37,080 bases of DNA from Deltaproteobacteria bacterium (GTDB taxonomy: Bacteria; Desulfobacterota; Syntrophia; Syntrophales; UBA2210): assembly GCA_019313905.1 (NCBI GenBank), contig JAFDAI010000015.1, positions 1 to 37,080 of the forward strand, in the 5' to 3' direction. The notes beneath the pieces are model-generated. The model searched no databases, was not told where the DNA came from, and saw only the letters and a program-made list of their open reading frames with translations. Of this stretch, positions 16,611-24,795 are shown in pieces; the first letter of the stretch is position 1; each line of letters starts with the position of its first letter. The translations under genes were made by a program, and so were the position numbers.

Positions 16611-18101
16611 TCAAAAGCATGCCGGAATGGCAAACTGGATTACGGTGGAAATAATTTTGCCACTCAGTAACCCAAACAAAATAACCCCCACGGTAGCGCT
16701 GATTATTGGTATAAGCATACTTAAAGGCGCTTCTTCACGGGCAACAACCAACGATTCTCCCCCGCTGTCATGCCCGTTTCTCGGCTCGATGTATGCGTAT
16801 TCAATAACCCTGAAGAACAGTATCGCATTCAAAAGACTACTCAGCACCAATACACCAGCCAGAACCCACTGACTCGCATCAATTGCGCCAAGGATAAGGT
16901 ACCATTTACTGAAAAACCCGCAGGTCGGCGGAATTCCCACCACTGAAAGCCCAACTATGACAAACGCTGCCATGGTAAATGGCATCTTTCTGTGAAGATT
17001 CCTGAATTGAGAAATCTCTCTCTTACCACACCGGTACACAATGGCGCCGACAATCATGAAAAGGGCAACCATCATACAGGCATCATTCATTATGTGAAGG
17101 ATAGTCCCGGTAAGTCCGTTTTTGTTGGCAAGCCCGATCCCCAATACCAGGTAACCCACTTCGCTTAGCAGAACATAGACAAGCATCCTCTTTAAATCGG
17201 TCTGGGCCAGGGCCATCAATGCACCATAAAGTATGGCTGCCGCGGCTATCCATGAAAGAATAGTCGTAACAGGGAGCATTTCAATTGAAAAGTATGGCCT
17301 GAAGACGGTGAACATGATCCTGATCATTACATACGCGGCAACTTTGGTCATCAGCGGGGCAAGAAGCGCGCTCACAGATGATGGCGCCTTTTCATATGCA
17401 TCGGGGAGCCAGCCATGCAACGGGAATAAGGCCATCTTTATGGCCACGCCGACTATAAGGAGAGTAAAGGCGACCAGTACTACCCTGCTACCGTAGAGAT
17501 CAGGTAAAAGTCCGGCCAGATCAGCCATATTGAGCGAACCGGTTGCCATATAAAGGTAACCAACTCCCAGCAGATAGAAAGAGGCCCCGACAGTCCCCAT
17601 AATCACATATCTGAAGCTGGCCATGGGAGCCCCTTCCTTCCCTACGGCTATTAAAGCATATCCCGCCAGCGATGCTATCTCCAGGAACACATAGAGATTG
17701 AACATGTCCCCTGTGACTACGATACCGAAAAATCCGGTGATCTGCAGAAGGAAGACAGTGTAGAAATAGGTGATCTTCTCAGGCAGCTCCTGCTCTACAC
17801 TTTTTTTGGAATAGACAGCCACAGTCAAACTTGTAAAGGAAACGATTACAAGAACGAAGGCGCTGAGATAATCAACAACATATTCTATCCCCCATGGCGG
17901 CAGCCAGCCTCCAAGATGGTAGTGAATGATCCCAGTATTAATTACTGTCAACAGGGTAATAACGGAGCAGAAGGTTGAGAGGGTAAGGGCCAGAATTATC
18001 CATGGATAGCATAACTCTTTTTTCCCCCACCCGATAAGGGGCGTAATAAAAGCGGATATTAAAGGGATGACCACTATCAGGACAGGCGCCTGTTCTATCA
18101 T
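16611..18101 (-). CDS. mnhD: Mrp/Mnh antiporter subunit D
   Basis: This 496-residue membrane protein is the best match in the operon to MrpD/MnhD. It has E141 in YVFLEIASLAGYAL, K222 in VAIKMALFPLHGWLPDAY and K253 in LMTKVAAYVMI, the residues required for ion transfer. It starts four bases inside the end of mnhC (ATGA overlap), the usual C-D gene order. It should form the ion-translocating core with the other subunits. Confidence 0.9.
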   Translation of the reverse strand: MIEQAPVLIVVIPLISAFITPLIGWGKKELCYPWIILALTLSTFCSVITLLTVINTGIIHYHLGGWLPPWGIEYVVDYLSAFVLVIVSFTSLTVAVYSKKSVEQELPEKITYFYTVFLLQITGFFGIVVTGDMFNLYVFLEIASLAGYALIAVGKEGAPMASFRYVIMGTVGASFYLLGVGYLYMATGSLNMADLAGLLPDLYGSRVVLVAFTLLIVGVAIKMALFPLHGWLPDAYEKAPSSVSALLAPLMTKVAAYVMIRIMFTVFRPYFSIEMLPVTTILSWIAAAAILYGALMALAQTDLKRMLVYVLLSEVGYLVLGIGLANKNGLTGTILHIMNDACMMVALFMIVGAIVYRCGKREISQFRNLHRKMPFTMAAFVIVGLSVVGIPPTCGFFSKWYLILGAIDASQWVLAGVLVLSSLLNAILFFRVIEYAYIEPRNGHDSGGESLVVAREEAPLSMLIPIISATVGVILFGLLSGKIISTVIQFAIPACF

Positions 18102-18484
18102 TTAATAGCCTTTAGAATCTCATCTTCTTCAAGAGTATTGTATTTCAGGTAAACCATTATAACTATGGCAAGAGCAACCCCGAGTGTAGCAACCATAACA
18201 ACAATAGCCGTAAGCATAAGCACATGCGGTAGTGGATTTATATAAGCAGAAGCCTGTATGGCTTGCCCGGCATGTCCGTGAGCATGTTCCAGGATCGGCA
18301 AGGTGCCCCCTTTTTTACAGCCGATAGAGATATAAAAGAGAATGACTGCCGTCTGGAAAATGTTCATGCCGATAATCTTTTTTATCAGATTTCTCTTGCC
18401 GATCATGGCATAGAAACCGATCATCATCAGAACGATATATATCCAGTAGTTGTACTTGCTAACGATAAAATCAATCATGACCAT
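18098..18484 (-). CDS. mnhC: Mrp/Mnh antiporter subunit C (NuoK-like)
   Basis: This 128-residue protein has three hydrophobic helices (near residues 13-28, 35-55 and 85-110) and the NuoK-like pattern NLIKKIIGMNIFQTAVILFYI followed by NPLPHVLMLTAIVVMVATLGVALAI. It overlaps the upstream MbhE-like gene by 14 bp and mnhD by 4 bp. ATG 18484 or the ATG two codons later may be used. It links the D subunit to the smaller subunits. Confidence 0.88.
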   Translation of the reverse strand: MVMIDFIVSKYNYWIYIVLMMIGFYAMIGKRNLIKKIIGMNIFQTAVILFYISIGCKKGGTLPILEHAHGHAGQAIQASAYINPLPHVLMLTAIVVMVATLGVALAIVIMVYLKYNTLEEDEILKAIK

Positions 18485-18752
18485 TGCGCCTTTTTCTCAA
18501 CAGCAGAATACATGCCATTCCCGCCGTGAAGATTACCGCTGTTTCGCCAAGGGTATCATAAGCCCTGTAGTCAGCCAGCACAGAGGTTACCATGTTGGGC
18601 GTGGCCGTTTCTTCCATCGTTTTTGTGATATACCGTGGTGAAACATGGAGGCTTGCAGGCGAGTCCGGGTTACCCCAACCGGGCATGTCCATAGTCCCGT
18701 AAATAAGAATAGCTCCGGTAATTACCACAACAATCAGGTTCAATATCTTCAA
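18471..18752 (-). CDS. MbhE-like subunit (counterpart of the MrpA C-terminal region)
   Basis: This 93-residue protein has an N-terminal helix, a loop with MDMPGWGNPDSPA and VSPRYI, and a C-terminal helix after YDTLGETAVIFTAGMACILLL. The pattern YDTLGE is characteristic of the MbhE/MrpA-C-terminal/MnhB-N-terminal type of subunit in membrane-bound hydrogenase and Mrp systems. It overlaps its neighbours on both sides (ATGA with the upstream gene). Together with the preceding DUF4040 gene it represents parts of MrpA that are here encoded separately. Confidence 0.8.
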   Translation of the reverse strand: MKILNLIVVVITGAILIYGTMDMPGWGNPDSPASLHVSPRYITKTMEETATPNMVTSVLADYRAYDTLGETAVIFTAGMACILLLRKRRNGHD

Positions 18753-18994
18753 TCCTTTGACCTCCTGGTGGTTCTGTATACCGCGGCAATTGAGAGAACT
18801 GTTCCTATGCCGGCGCTAACGGATGCCTCCGTAAATGCGACGTCGACAGCGCCCATCTCCGCCCACATCAAACACATAAAGAAACTGTAAGCTCCAAGGA
18901 TCATAACCGCACTCAGAAGATCCCTCACGGTAATCGCAACTATAGCGCATATCATAACGAAAATAAGGATAACAAGGTCAAATGCTGGAATCAT
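18749..18994 (-). CDS. MbhD-like subunit (DUF4040)
   Basis: This 81-residue protein has three hydrophobic segments and the motif WAEMGAVDVAFTEASVSAG, which is typical of the DUF4040/MbhD family and of the region of MrpA following its NuoL-like part. The glutamates in this segment line the ion path in related complexes. It overlaps mnhG by 17 bp and the MbhE-like gene by 4 bp, so its translation is coupled to both. Confidence 0.83.
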   Translation of the reverse strand: MIPAFDLVILIFVMICAIVAITVRDLLSAVMILGAYSFFMCLMWAEMGAVDVAFTEASVSAGIGTVLSIAAVYRTTRRSKD

Positions 18995-19307
18995 TTTCCT
19001 TTTCTCCTTTCATCCAGGGCTGAACACCCCTTCTCAGGGCTGCCTTGGAGATTGCGTGGGTGGCGGTGGGCTGAGCCAGAGCCATGAACACCGCTATAAA
19101 AACTATCTTCAGGGCAGTCGTGGAAATACCCTCATAGATGGCAAGTCCAATGAGACACAGGAGAACGGCCAGAGTGTCACTTTTACCGGTCGCATGAAGC
19201 CTGGTGAAGAAATCGGGGAAACGCAGTATCCCAATGGTTGCCGCGGTAAAGAAGAAAATCCCGCTCAGCATAAATATTGCCGACAATATAACTGCTCCGC
19301 TCGTCAT
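18978..19307 (-). CDS. mnhG: Mrp/Mnh antiporter subunit G
   Basis: This 109-residue protein has three predicted helices and the hallmark FRLHATGK-type sequence (here FFTRLHATGKSDTLAVLL) near residues 33-50, plus AQPTATHAISKAA near the C terminus, both typical of MnhG/PhaG. ATG 19307 overlaps the mnhF stop by four bases. It is one of the small subunits essential for antiport complexes. Confidence 0.9.
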   Translation of the reverse strand: MTSGAVILSAIFMLSGIFFFTAATIGILRFPDFFTRLHATGKSDTLAVLLCLIGLAIYEGISTTALKIVFIAVFMALAQPTATHAISKAALRRGVQPWMKGEKENDSSI

Positions 19308-19570
19308 AATTCTGTCTCCATCCCCAGGAACTTGGCCGCAGCCAGGGTGCCTATAAAGTTGAGCAAGGCATAGACCAGACTGATATCCACAAACATCTCC
19401 ACCCTGTCATAGATAAACCCCATAATGAGCAATATGATCAGGGTCTTGGTACCAATAGCCGAAATGGCTGCTATCCTGTTAAAGACACCCGGGCCAAAGA
19501 CAACGCGGTAAAGGACAAAGAAGACAAGAACGCATAATCCCAAACCTATAACGAGAAAAAAAGTGCTCAT
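19304..19570 (-). CDS. mnhF: Mrp/Mnh antiporter subunit F
   Basis: This 88-residue protein has three hydrophobic segments and the MnhF/PhaF pattern RVVFGPGVFNRIAAISAIGTK, followed by DISLVYALLNFIGTLAAAKFL. A GAGGAT ribosome-binding site precedes its ATG. The gene lies just downstream of the MITE-like element that separates it from mnhB, so its expression may depend on transcription through that hairpin. Confidence 0.9.
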   Translation of the reverse strand: MSTFFLVIGLGLCVLVFFVLYRVVFGPGVFNRIAAISAIGTKTLIILLIMGFIYDRVEMFVDISLVYALLNFIGTLAAAKFLGMETEL

Positions 19571-19599
19571 CGTAAATCCTCATATCAGGAGATTATTTT

Positions 19600-19742
19600 G
19601 AGACCTTTGCACAACATCCCCTTTCGCCCAATTTCGGCGTCAGACTCAAATTTTAATCCTCAAAATACTTAATGTATTCCTGTGGTTAAAATTTTCGCCT
19701 TCCTTGAACTTGAACGAAATTGAACATTGTGCAAAGGTCTCA
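19600..19742. mobile_element. MITE-like palindromic element, 143 bp, with 16-bp perfect terminal inverted repeats
   Basis: The ends TGAGACCTTTGCACAA (19600-19615) and its exact reverse complement (19727-19742) bound an element with further nested inverted repeats: CAATTTCG/CGAAATTG (19629-19636, 19715-19722), AAATTTTAA/TTAAAATTT (19648-19656, 19686-19694) and ATAC/GTAT at the apex. The whole element can fold into one long imperfect hairpin. GAGACCTTTGCA-type ends are known from IS5-family elements, so it is likely mobilised in trans; this link is inference. No transposase is encoded and no clear target duplication is visible. The last three bases of the right end form the mnhB stop codon. Confidence 0.8.
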
Positions 19743-20210
19743 TTCTTTCTCATCTTCCGGTGGTTCTCCGCCTGATGAGATATCAAAAAATATTGAAAAC
19801 ATAATGGCCATTACTGTAAACCCTACACCGATCTCAATACCTAAAATGCCTAGCGATCGTGCCTCAGCCGGAGCCACATGCAACAATCCGGACAACTTGC
19901 CATAATCAAGATAGTTTCCAAGGAGAATGAGACATATAAACCCAATTCCTGAATAGATAAGAACACCCAGGCTGCTAAATACTGTCACACTCTTTTCCGA
20001 TATATGCCTTCTTGTCTCCTGCGGTCCATATGTTATGAGTAATAACACCAGGCTTGCCCCCAGGATGACACCCCCCTGAAAACCTCCACCGGGGCTATAA
20101 TGACCATGCGCAATCACATAAAGGGCAAAAAGCTGAATAAATGGTACAAGAACCCTTGAAACTGTCCTGATAATTATATCTTCACTGGAACGTATCATTT
20201 CCACACTCAC
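19740..20210 (-). CDS. mnhB: Mrp/Mnh antiporter subunit B
   Basis: This 156-residue protein has four hydrophobic segments and the MnhB signature HGHYSPGGGFQGGVILGASLVLLL. It starts with GTG at 20210, overlapping the mnhE stop (GTGA). The C terminus is an acidic tail ending GEPPEDEKE. Its TGA stop codon is formed by the end of the MITE-like element, so the original C terminus may have been altered by the insertion; the membrane part is complete. Confidence 0.9.
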   Translation of the reverse strand: MSVEMIRSSEDIIIRTVSRVLVPFIQLFALYVIAHGHYSPGGGFQGGVILGASLVLLLITYGPQETRRHISEKSVTVFSSLGVLIYSGIGFICLILLGNYLDYGKLSGLLHVAPAEARSLGILGIEIGVGFTVMAIMFSIFFDISSGGEPPEDEKE

Positions 20211-20974
20211 TTTCTCAGTGCCACATATATCCTTGCGACATCCAGCGCATCCTGTATATAGATATGGTCCGCTTCCATAAATATATGGGCAACCCTGTCT
20301 TCCATCTCTCCTGCATGGAGATCATCGGCAACCCTTTTACCCAGGGCATGCACGAAGAACTCACCATCTTTGATATCCATAGTAATCGTTCCCGGTGTGA
20401 TCGTAATAGAATTTGCCAGTGTTACCCAGGAGATATCACTCTCCAGCTTCGTGCTGAACCGGAGGACCTGAGGATCTATCGGCATCCTCGGTGACATGGC
20501 CAGGTAGGCGACATATATATTGGCCAGTATTATTTGATAGATAAGCCACGGTATGTACGCAATAAATCGCTGGACTATTACCCGGGTTTCTCCCACACGC
20601 ACGTTGGCGAAAAGCAGATCATGTGTCAAGTGAGCAACAACAATGGAACAAATGACACCAATGGTAAGATGAAATGGGTCAAACTTCCCCGACAATAAAA
20701 TCCAGAATACAAACAGGAGGGCAAAGGTGGCAATAAAATTCTGGAAGCCGGATTTTGCTTCCTGCGCACCTTTGAAGATGGCCTGTATTTTTTGTTTTTC
20801 CATCTGCCGCGTTTCGGATGTTACTCCAACCGTAGAATCCAATAATCCCTTCGCCTGCCTCCTGGCATCCTCCAGAATGCTGGCAGAATCCAGCAATCCC
20901 TTCGCCTGTTTCCTGGCATCTTCCAAAATGCGAAATGAATCATCTGTTGCCTGTATCAAGAGTGTTACTTCCAC
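20207..20974 (-). CDS. mnhE: Mrp/Mnh antiporter subunit E with repeated N-terminal extension
   Basis: The C-terminal part (about residues 75-255) is a typical MnhE: membrane helices near 84-120, then TLANSITITPGTITMDI, the family hallmark. It has an N-terminal extension of about 75 residues that usual MnhE proteins (about 160 residues) lack. The extension holds two near-identical 17-residue units, ILEDARKQAKGLLDS and ILEDARRQAKGLLDS, which look like an amphipathic helix or coiled coil. The GTG start at 20974 has AAAGGAT upstream and lies 15 bp after the stress-protein gene. A later start at the methionine of MEKQKIQAIF is possible, but the repeats keep the frame. Confidence 0.85.
   Translation of the reverse strand: MEVTLLIQATDDSFRILEDARKQAKGLLDSASILEDARRQAKGLLDSTVGVTSETRQMEKQKIQAIFKGAQEAKSGFQNFIATFALLFVFWILLSGKFDPFHLTIGVICSIVVAHLTHDLLFANVRVGETRVIVQRFIAYIPWLIYQIILANIYVAYLAMSPRMPIDPQVLRFSTKLESDISWVTLANSITITPGTITMDIKDGEFFVHALGKRVADDLHAGEMEDRVAHIFMEADHIYIQDALDVARIYVALRK
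20834..20935. repeat. Tandem duplication of 51 bp inside mnhE
   Basis: Two adjacent 51-bp units (20834-20884 and 20885-20935) share long identical stretches such as CCCTTCGCCTG and CCTGGCATC. The unit length is a multiple of three, so the mnhE frame is kept and encodes a repeated 17-residue helix-like segment. Confidence 0.85.
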
Positions 20975-20989
20975 AAATCAAATCCTTTT

Positions 20990-21736
20990 TTATGGCACAA
21001 CCAGTACCGGCACTGCTGCTTCTTCAGCAACCCTGCAGGATGAATTCCTCCTGAACATCTCTTTATAAAATGGCTTCTTTGGAACAGACCCGAGGACGAT
21101 AAGAGTTGCCCTGTAATCCTCAGAGGCCGTTATTATCTCCTCCACGGTCCTGCCGGCATAAATATGTGATTCAGCATCTATTTTTTTAGTCAGACACATC
21201 TTACGTGTTTGGGCAAGCCTCTGCTTCAACTCCCGTATATCCTTTACAGTCAGCTTCCCTTTTATGACATTTATAATATCCAGCCTTTTAATTATCACGC
21301 TGAACCCCAGCAGGCAGGTTAGAGCCTTCTCAGATGCCGGAGACCAATCCGTGGGAAAGACAATATGTTCAAATAACTCTTTGCCCCTCATTGACGTATC
21401 ATTAAGAACCAGAACAGGCACAGAAGATCTCTTAATCAAACCCTTGATGAGGGAACTGCGAGAGGGATTGTGTGTCTTTCTGTCGAGATCGGTGACAACA
21501 AGTGACGCATTTTCTTTCCCGGCTACACTCAAAATCCGTGGCAGAGAGAGCGCTTCTTCCACCAGTATTCTATACTTAATCCTAAGACCGGACAGATTTT
21601 CAAGCCATTCATCAAAAGGGGTTGTCTGTAGAAATACTATCTCTTCAAGCCCGACATGGCGTAAAACCAATATATTCTCTATCAGGTTGAAGGATAGCGT
21701 CTGGTTTTCAAGGTTAGTTGCGTAAAGTAATTTCAT
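20990..21736 (-). CDS. Universal stress protein family, tandem-domain, degenerate N-terminal domain
   Basis: This 248-residue protein consists of two UspA-like domains. The second begins at about residue 123 (EHIVFPTDWSPASEKAL) and ends AAVPVLVVP. The first (MKLLYATNLENQTLS to SSVPVLVLND) is weaker. The canonical ATP-binding pattern G-x2-G-x9-G-S/T is not clean in either domain (LIVLGSVPKKPFYKEMFRRNSSC), so ATP binding is doubtful. It lies 5 bp downstream of another Usp gene and 15 bp upstream of mnhE, suggesting co-expression with the antiporter. Confidence 0.82.
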   Translation of the reverse strand: MKLLYATNLENQTLSFNLIENILVLRHVGLEEIVFLQTTPFDEWLENLSGLRIKYRILVEEALSLPRILSVAGKENASLVVTDLDRKTHNPSRSSLIKGLIKRSSVPVLVLNDTSMRGKELFEHIVFPTDWSPASEKALTCLLGFSVIIKRLDIINVIKGKLTVKDIRELKQRLAQTRKMCLTKKIDAESHIYAGRTVEEIITASEDYRATLIVLGSVPKKPFYKEMFRRNSSCRVAEEAAVPVLVVP

Positions 21737-21741
21737 TCTCT

Positions 21742-22632
21742 TCAGTTGCCGGCCGGTTCAATTTGTAGTGGAATCAATAAGACGGGAATTTCTGATTGCT
21801 CGGCTAATTTCCTGGGAACACTTCCCAACCATCTCTCCTTCCAGGGTCCTCTTCCCGTCGTCCCGGCAACGATCATACTCGCCCCACGTTCATGCGCCGC
21901 CCTGTTGATCTGCTCGACAACATCACCCACATAAAGATGTGCCTTTGCATCTATCCCCTCAGCACGAAAAGTCTCACACACCATATCCAGTTTCTGCCTG
22001 CTTTCCTTCCGGGTTTTCTGTACCTCCATTGCCGAAAATCCCTTTAAACTCTTTTCACTGGCAACATGGATTACCTCTATCTTTTGAACAATCCCCTTCA
22101 AATCTATCAGATATTCCACAGCCCTTTCACATGCATGCGACCAATCTGTTGCAAAAAGCGGTCTCTCAAATGGCCTGTCATTTACCTTTCCGGAAGGCAA
22201 CATATATTTATGTATAAGGACCGGTGTGGAGGTTCTTTGAAGAAGTTCCAGAGTCTCAGAACCCGCGTAAAGTCCCTCGATTCTGCCCCTCTTATGGTGG
22301 CCGGTTACGATGAGATCCACACCCTCTTCCTGCGCGGCAGAGACAACTTTGGGAACCAGATCGCCCACGACCATATAGGCACCAACCTCCATTCCCTGCT
22401 CATAAAGAGCTTCTGCCCAGTCAATGAAGCGTACATTGGCTATCTCCCTTAATTTTACCTCTTCATCCTTGAGATATCCCTTGCCACGCCGCATTGCTAC
22501 CTTGTCTCTCTCTATCACGTGGATAAATACCACATGATTAAAGCCGGCTTTTCTGAGATCCATCAATGACTGCAACGCATCAAACCACAGCTCTTCGAAC
22601 TGGGTAACAAACAGCAACTTTTTTATTTCCAT
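21742..22632 (-). CDS. Universal stress protein family, tandem-domain
   Basis: This 296-residue protein has two UspA domains (about 1-145 and 155-292). The second keeps the ATP-binding motif GTTGRGPWKERWLGS, matching G-x2-G-x9-G-S, and ends SEIPVLLIP. The first has TGHHKRG in the corresponding place. Its ATG follows a GGAG-type site. As first gene of the Usp-Usp-Mrp run it probably marks the operon promoter in the 176-bp gap at 22633-22808. Coupling with an ion antiporter points to energy or ion stress, by inference. Confidence 0.87.
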   Translation of the reverse strand: MEIKKLLFVTQFEELWFDALQSLMDLRKAGFNHVVFIHVIERDKVAMRRGKGYLKDEEVKLREIANVRFIDWAEALYEQGMEVGAYMVVGDLVPKVVSAAQEEGVDLIVTGHHKRGRIEGLYAGSETLELLQRTSTPVLIHKYMLPSGKVNDRPFERPLFATDWSHACERAVEYLIDLKGIVQKIEVIHVASEKSLKGFSAMEVQKTRKESRQKLDMVCETFRAEGIDAKAHLYVGDVVEQINRAAHERGASMIVAGTTGRGPWKERWLGSVPRKLAEQSEIPVLLIPLQIEPAGN

Positions 22633-22808
22633 GGTCTCCCTCCACCACCCATTATAAATTTTTCAGGAATTAAGATCTGTTTAACGGCTGAAGCTCGCGC
22701 ATACAAGCTGCTAAAGCTATGGTCTCGAGGCTTTAACACTCTAAGGTATTTGAATATTGTTGCTCTTTCAGGTCACAGGAAAACTCAGCTTCAATCCGGT
22801 ATCAGGTT

Positions 22809-23204
22809 CTACTCAATTATCAACTTTTTTATCGTCTCTACCAATTCTTCAGGCTCAACTGGTTTTTCTATATATGCCTCAGGCTCCGGTACAGGCTGGC
22901 TTCCAAATTCTGTCAAGGCCTCCTGGGAACGGAGGAATGTTCTCTTGGCTATCCCGGAGAGGACAATAACAGGAATCTCCTTCAGGAATTCGTCACCTTT
23001 TAATTCCCGATACATCTTGATACCACTCTGTTTAGGCATCAAAACATCCAGAATTATCAGATCCGGACTTTCTTCCGCAGTCTTAGCCATACCCTCTTCC
23101 CCGTTTTTGGCTATTAGGGGAATATAGCTATTTTCTTCCAGAACAGTTACGACAAAAGTTATAATATCGGGATCGTCATCGACGATAAGCACTCTCTTAC
23201 TCAT
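22809..23204 (-). CDS. Single-domain response regulator
   Basis: This 131-residue receiver has the acidic pocket D9-D10-D11, the phosphoacceptor D53 in LIILDVLMPKQSG, the switch S83 in VIVLSG, and K114-P115. It has no output domain, so it acts by protein interaction or as a phosphate relay. It follows two histidine kinase genes on the same strand (58-bp gap), which are its likely partners. GGGAGG precedes the ATG. Confidence 0.88.
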   Translation of the reverse strand: MSKRVLIVDDDPDIITFVVTVLEENSYIPLIAKNGEEGMAKTAEESPDLIILDVLMPKQSGIKMYRELKGDEFLKEIPVIVLSGIAKRTFLRSQEALTEFGSQPVPEPEAYIEKPVEPEELVETIKKLIIE

Positions 23205-23262
23205 AATAGATCCTCCCTGGAATTATTTACTTACAATAAAGGTTTGATGGTTTCGTAATTTC

Positions 23263-24780
23263 TCAATGAGCCGCCTTGCTGTAGGGCAGGCGGATGATAA
23301 AGGCAGACCCCTTCCCCAACTGTGAGGTGACATCTATTGTTCCTCCATGCTCCTCTATAAGTTTGTGGGTAACGAGCAGACCAAGACCGGTACCCTTCCC
23401 GCCTTTAGTGCTGAAGAAAGAGGTAAAAAGATTTTTTCTGGTCTCTTCACTCATACCGCAACCATTATCGATAACCTCAAATCTCAGCATATTATCACTT
23501 TCAAGAGCTGTCTTTACGCGAACCTGCCATTTTTTTTCTATACTCAGGTCGGAAATACATGCGTCAACAGCATTGGAAATCAGGTTAAGAAGCGCGCGAT
23601 GAACAGCATCCGCTCCCATATGAACTTCGCCAGTGGATGGGGCGAATTCTCTTATTATCTCAATCCGGCTCTGACTCGCCTTCATCTCCATCAGTTCACA
23701 TACATCGTCAGTGATCTCATTGGGAAAACAGTTTCGCAATTCAGGCCCGCGCTCCCTGGAGTAGGTGAGCAAGTCCAGTACCAGCTCGGATACACGCCCG
23801 ACATTCCTTTCCACCATAGCCCATCCCGCTTTTAGCTTACCGGTATCATTTTTGTCAAGACCAACATTTACTACATAGCTTCCCCCCTTGAGGCCACTTA
23901 GTATATTCTTGATATAGTGAGCTAGACCGGCCACGGTCTGACCGATAGCGGCCAACCTTTCAGACTTTATCAATTCCTGCTGCAGATGTTTAATCTCCCT
24001 CAGATCCCGGAAAAACCCGACGCCGCCGACAACCATATCTTTCTCATAGAGAAGAGCCCCTGAAAACCTTGCCGGCACACTCTTGCCATCTTTTGCCGGA
24101 ATCATGACCTCTTTCCAGTCTGTGCCCTTTACAATCATCACCTGCTTCAGTCTCTGCTGGAACTCTTTTGCCACTTCCGTGGGGTACAGATCGCGGACAT
24201 TCATTTTCCTTATAACTTCAAGCCTGGAGTAGCCGAATATTTTCTCTGCCCCCGGATTAAAAATAATTATTTCCCCTTTTTCGTCCGTTGCTACTATACC
24301 ATCATTAGAACTGGTAATCAGTTTGTCCTGAAATTCGGATTTTCTTCTTACCTCTTCAGTAGCAATCCTGACCATGTTTTCCAGGTCTTCAGTATAATCC
24401 CTGAGTTTTTGCCTTATAATCAGTCTCTCTTCGGCCCTCTTAAGGGTAATCGCTAGAGCTTCGTCCCTGACAGGTTTGTTTATGAAATCGGAGGCGCCCA
24501 GCTGAAGAGCATCTATTGCCGAATCCATGTCTCCATGACCGGTAATAATGATCACCTCTGTATCGGGATCAAGATTTTTTACTCTCTTCAAGACCTCAAT
24601 ACCATCCATGCCCGGCATCTTTATATCTGTAAGGACTATGTCCGGAGATTCCCTCCGGAACACATCTAGACCCTCTTCACCGCTATACGCAGTAACCACA
24701 TCGTAGCCATCGCTTCTCAGTGATATGGAAAGAACCCTGACAATTGCCTTTTCATCATCTATGAGTAAAAGCTTGAACAT
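23263..24780 (-). CDS. Receiver-PAS-histidine kinase hybrid
   Basis: This 505-residue cytoplasmic protein has an N-terminal receiver (residues 1-120; D52 in IVLTDIKMPGMDG, K102-P103), a helical linker, a PAS domain at about 150-262, a dimerisation/phosphoacceptor helix with H288 in GLAHYIKNILSGLKG, and an ATPase domain from about 385 (N-box LLNLISNAVDA, then DNGCGM and GKGTGLGLLV). The receiver-first layout suggests that it takes phosphate from another kinase and then controls its own activity. There are no membrane segments. It begins 15 bp after the preceding kinase gene. Confidence 0.87.
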   Translation of the reverse strand: MFKLLLIDDEKAIVRVLSISLRSDGYDVVTAYSGEEGLDVFRRESPDIVLTDIKMPGMDGIEVLKRVKNLDPDTEVIIITGHGDMDSAIDALQLGASDFINKPVRDEALAITLKRAEERLIIRQKLRDYTEDLENMVRIATEEVRRKSEFQDKLITSSNDGIVATDEKGEIIIFNPGAEKIFGYSRLEVIRKMNVRDLYPTEVAKEFQQRLKQVMIVKGTDWKEVMIPAKDGKSVPARFSGALLYEKDMVVGGVGFFRDLREIKHLQQELIKSERLAAIGQTVAGLAHYIKNILSGLKGGSYVVNVGLDKNDTGKLKAGWAMVERNVGRVSELVLDLLTYSRERGPELRNCFPNEITDDVCELMEMKASQSRIEIIREFAPSTGEVHMGADAVHRALLNLISNAVDACISDLSIEKKWQVRVKTALESDNMLRFEVIDNGCGMSEETRKNLFTSFFSTKGGKGTGLGLLVTHKLIEEHGGTIDVTSQLGKGSAFIIRLPYSKAAH

Positions 24781-24795
24781 TTTCGCTGCCTTCGT

